A DNA stretch of 5,101 nucleotides, taken from NCBI GenBank assembly GCA_021850345.1, contig JAJZMN010000254.1:1-5101 (forward strand), given 5' to 3'. Made by a program: the position numbers and the translations under genes. The notes under the pieces were generated by a model. It saw only the letters and a list, made by a program, of their open reading frames with translations, searched no databases and had not been told where the DNA came from. Positions within the stretch are counted from its first letter, which is position 1; each line of letters begins with the position of its first letter. The stretch comes from Actinomycetes bacterium (lineage in GTDB: Bacteria > Actinomycetota > Acidimicrobiia > Acidimicrobiales > RAAP-2). Below are positions 5,048 to 5,101 of the stretch, piece by piece.

Positions 5048-5101
5048 TCAGGACTGCATGTCGTCGACGGGCGAGAGCCCGTCGTCGACCGGGGTGTTCT
5101 C
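5048..5101 (-). CDS. Possible C-terminal tail of an upstream gene, partial
   Basis: From the right edge the minus strand reads 17 sense codons and a TGA (5050-5048), giving ENTPVDDGLSPVDDMQS. The Pro-Val-Asp-Asp unit occurs twice, which is typical of an acidic, disordered tail. It lies 119 nt upstream of livK on the same strand. No family can be recognised from 17 residues, and a chance open frame of this length in GC-rich DNA is quite possible. If real, the gene could be read through into the liv operon. Confidence 0.35.
   Translation of the reverse strand, partial: ENTPVDDGLSPVDDMQS

Overview
The window carries one leftward (minus-strand) operon for a branched-chain amino acid type (LIV/HAAT family) ABC importer, in the classical order livK-livH-livM-livG-livF. 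The DNA is strongly GC-rich, third codon positions are mostly G/C, and two of the five genes start with GTG. This fits a high-GC bacterium such as an Actinomycetota lineage, but no marker gene is present and the taxonomy is inference only.

Layout, reading with transcription from right to left. 5101-5048: an apparent C-terminal tail of an upstream gene. 5047-4929: a short leader with the livK ribosome binding site. 4928-3645: livK, the exported substrate-binding protein. 3641-2760: livH, permease. 2763-1690: livM, permease. 1693-923: livG, ATPase. 939 to the left edge: livF, the second ATPase, running off the window. Packing is extremely tight: 3 nt between livK and livH, 4-nt GTGA overlaps at livH/livM and livM/livG, and a 17-nt overlap at livG/livF. 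The genes therefore look like one co-transcribed, translationally coupled unit. LivK would capture the ligand outside the membrane, LivH and LivM form the channel, and LivG and LivF drive it with ATP. The exact substrate cannot be read from the sequence.

Two things go beyond an ordinary liv operon. First, livF does not end where LivF proteins end. At about residue 242 (motif PEIG) the same open frame changes into a short stretch that reads like polyphosphate kinase 1 (LFNYLTGY, then KLLVAPVNLR). About 30 residues later, at NLRERL, it changes again into a Cys-X2-Cys sequence (CPRCHLNTRQR) resembling the start of a methyltransferase-like family. Both changes fall on short motifs shared by the neighbouring families. 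The result is a natural recombinant, an assembly chimera, or an artificially composed sequence; the window alone cannot decide. Second, the livH/livM and livM/livG junctions share a 13-bp identical core (CGCAGTGAGCGCG) around the GTGA overlap. In each, a perfect hairpin ends exactly 8 nt before the GTG: a 15-bp stem with a 5-nt loop for livM, and a 7-bp stem with a 3-nt loop for livG. This suggests a repeated translational-coupling element.

The long open frames on the plus strand are antisense shadows of high-GC coding sequence. No RNA genes, CRISPR arrays, insertion sequences or clear promoters were seen.
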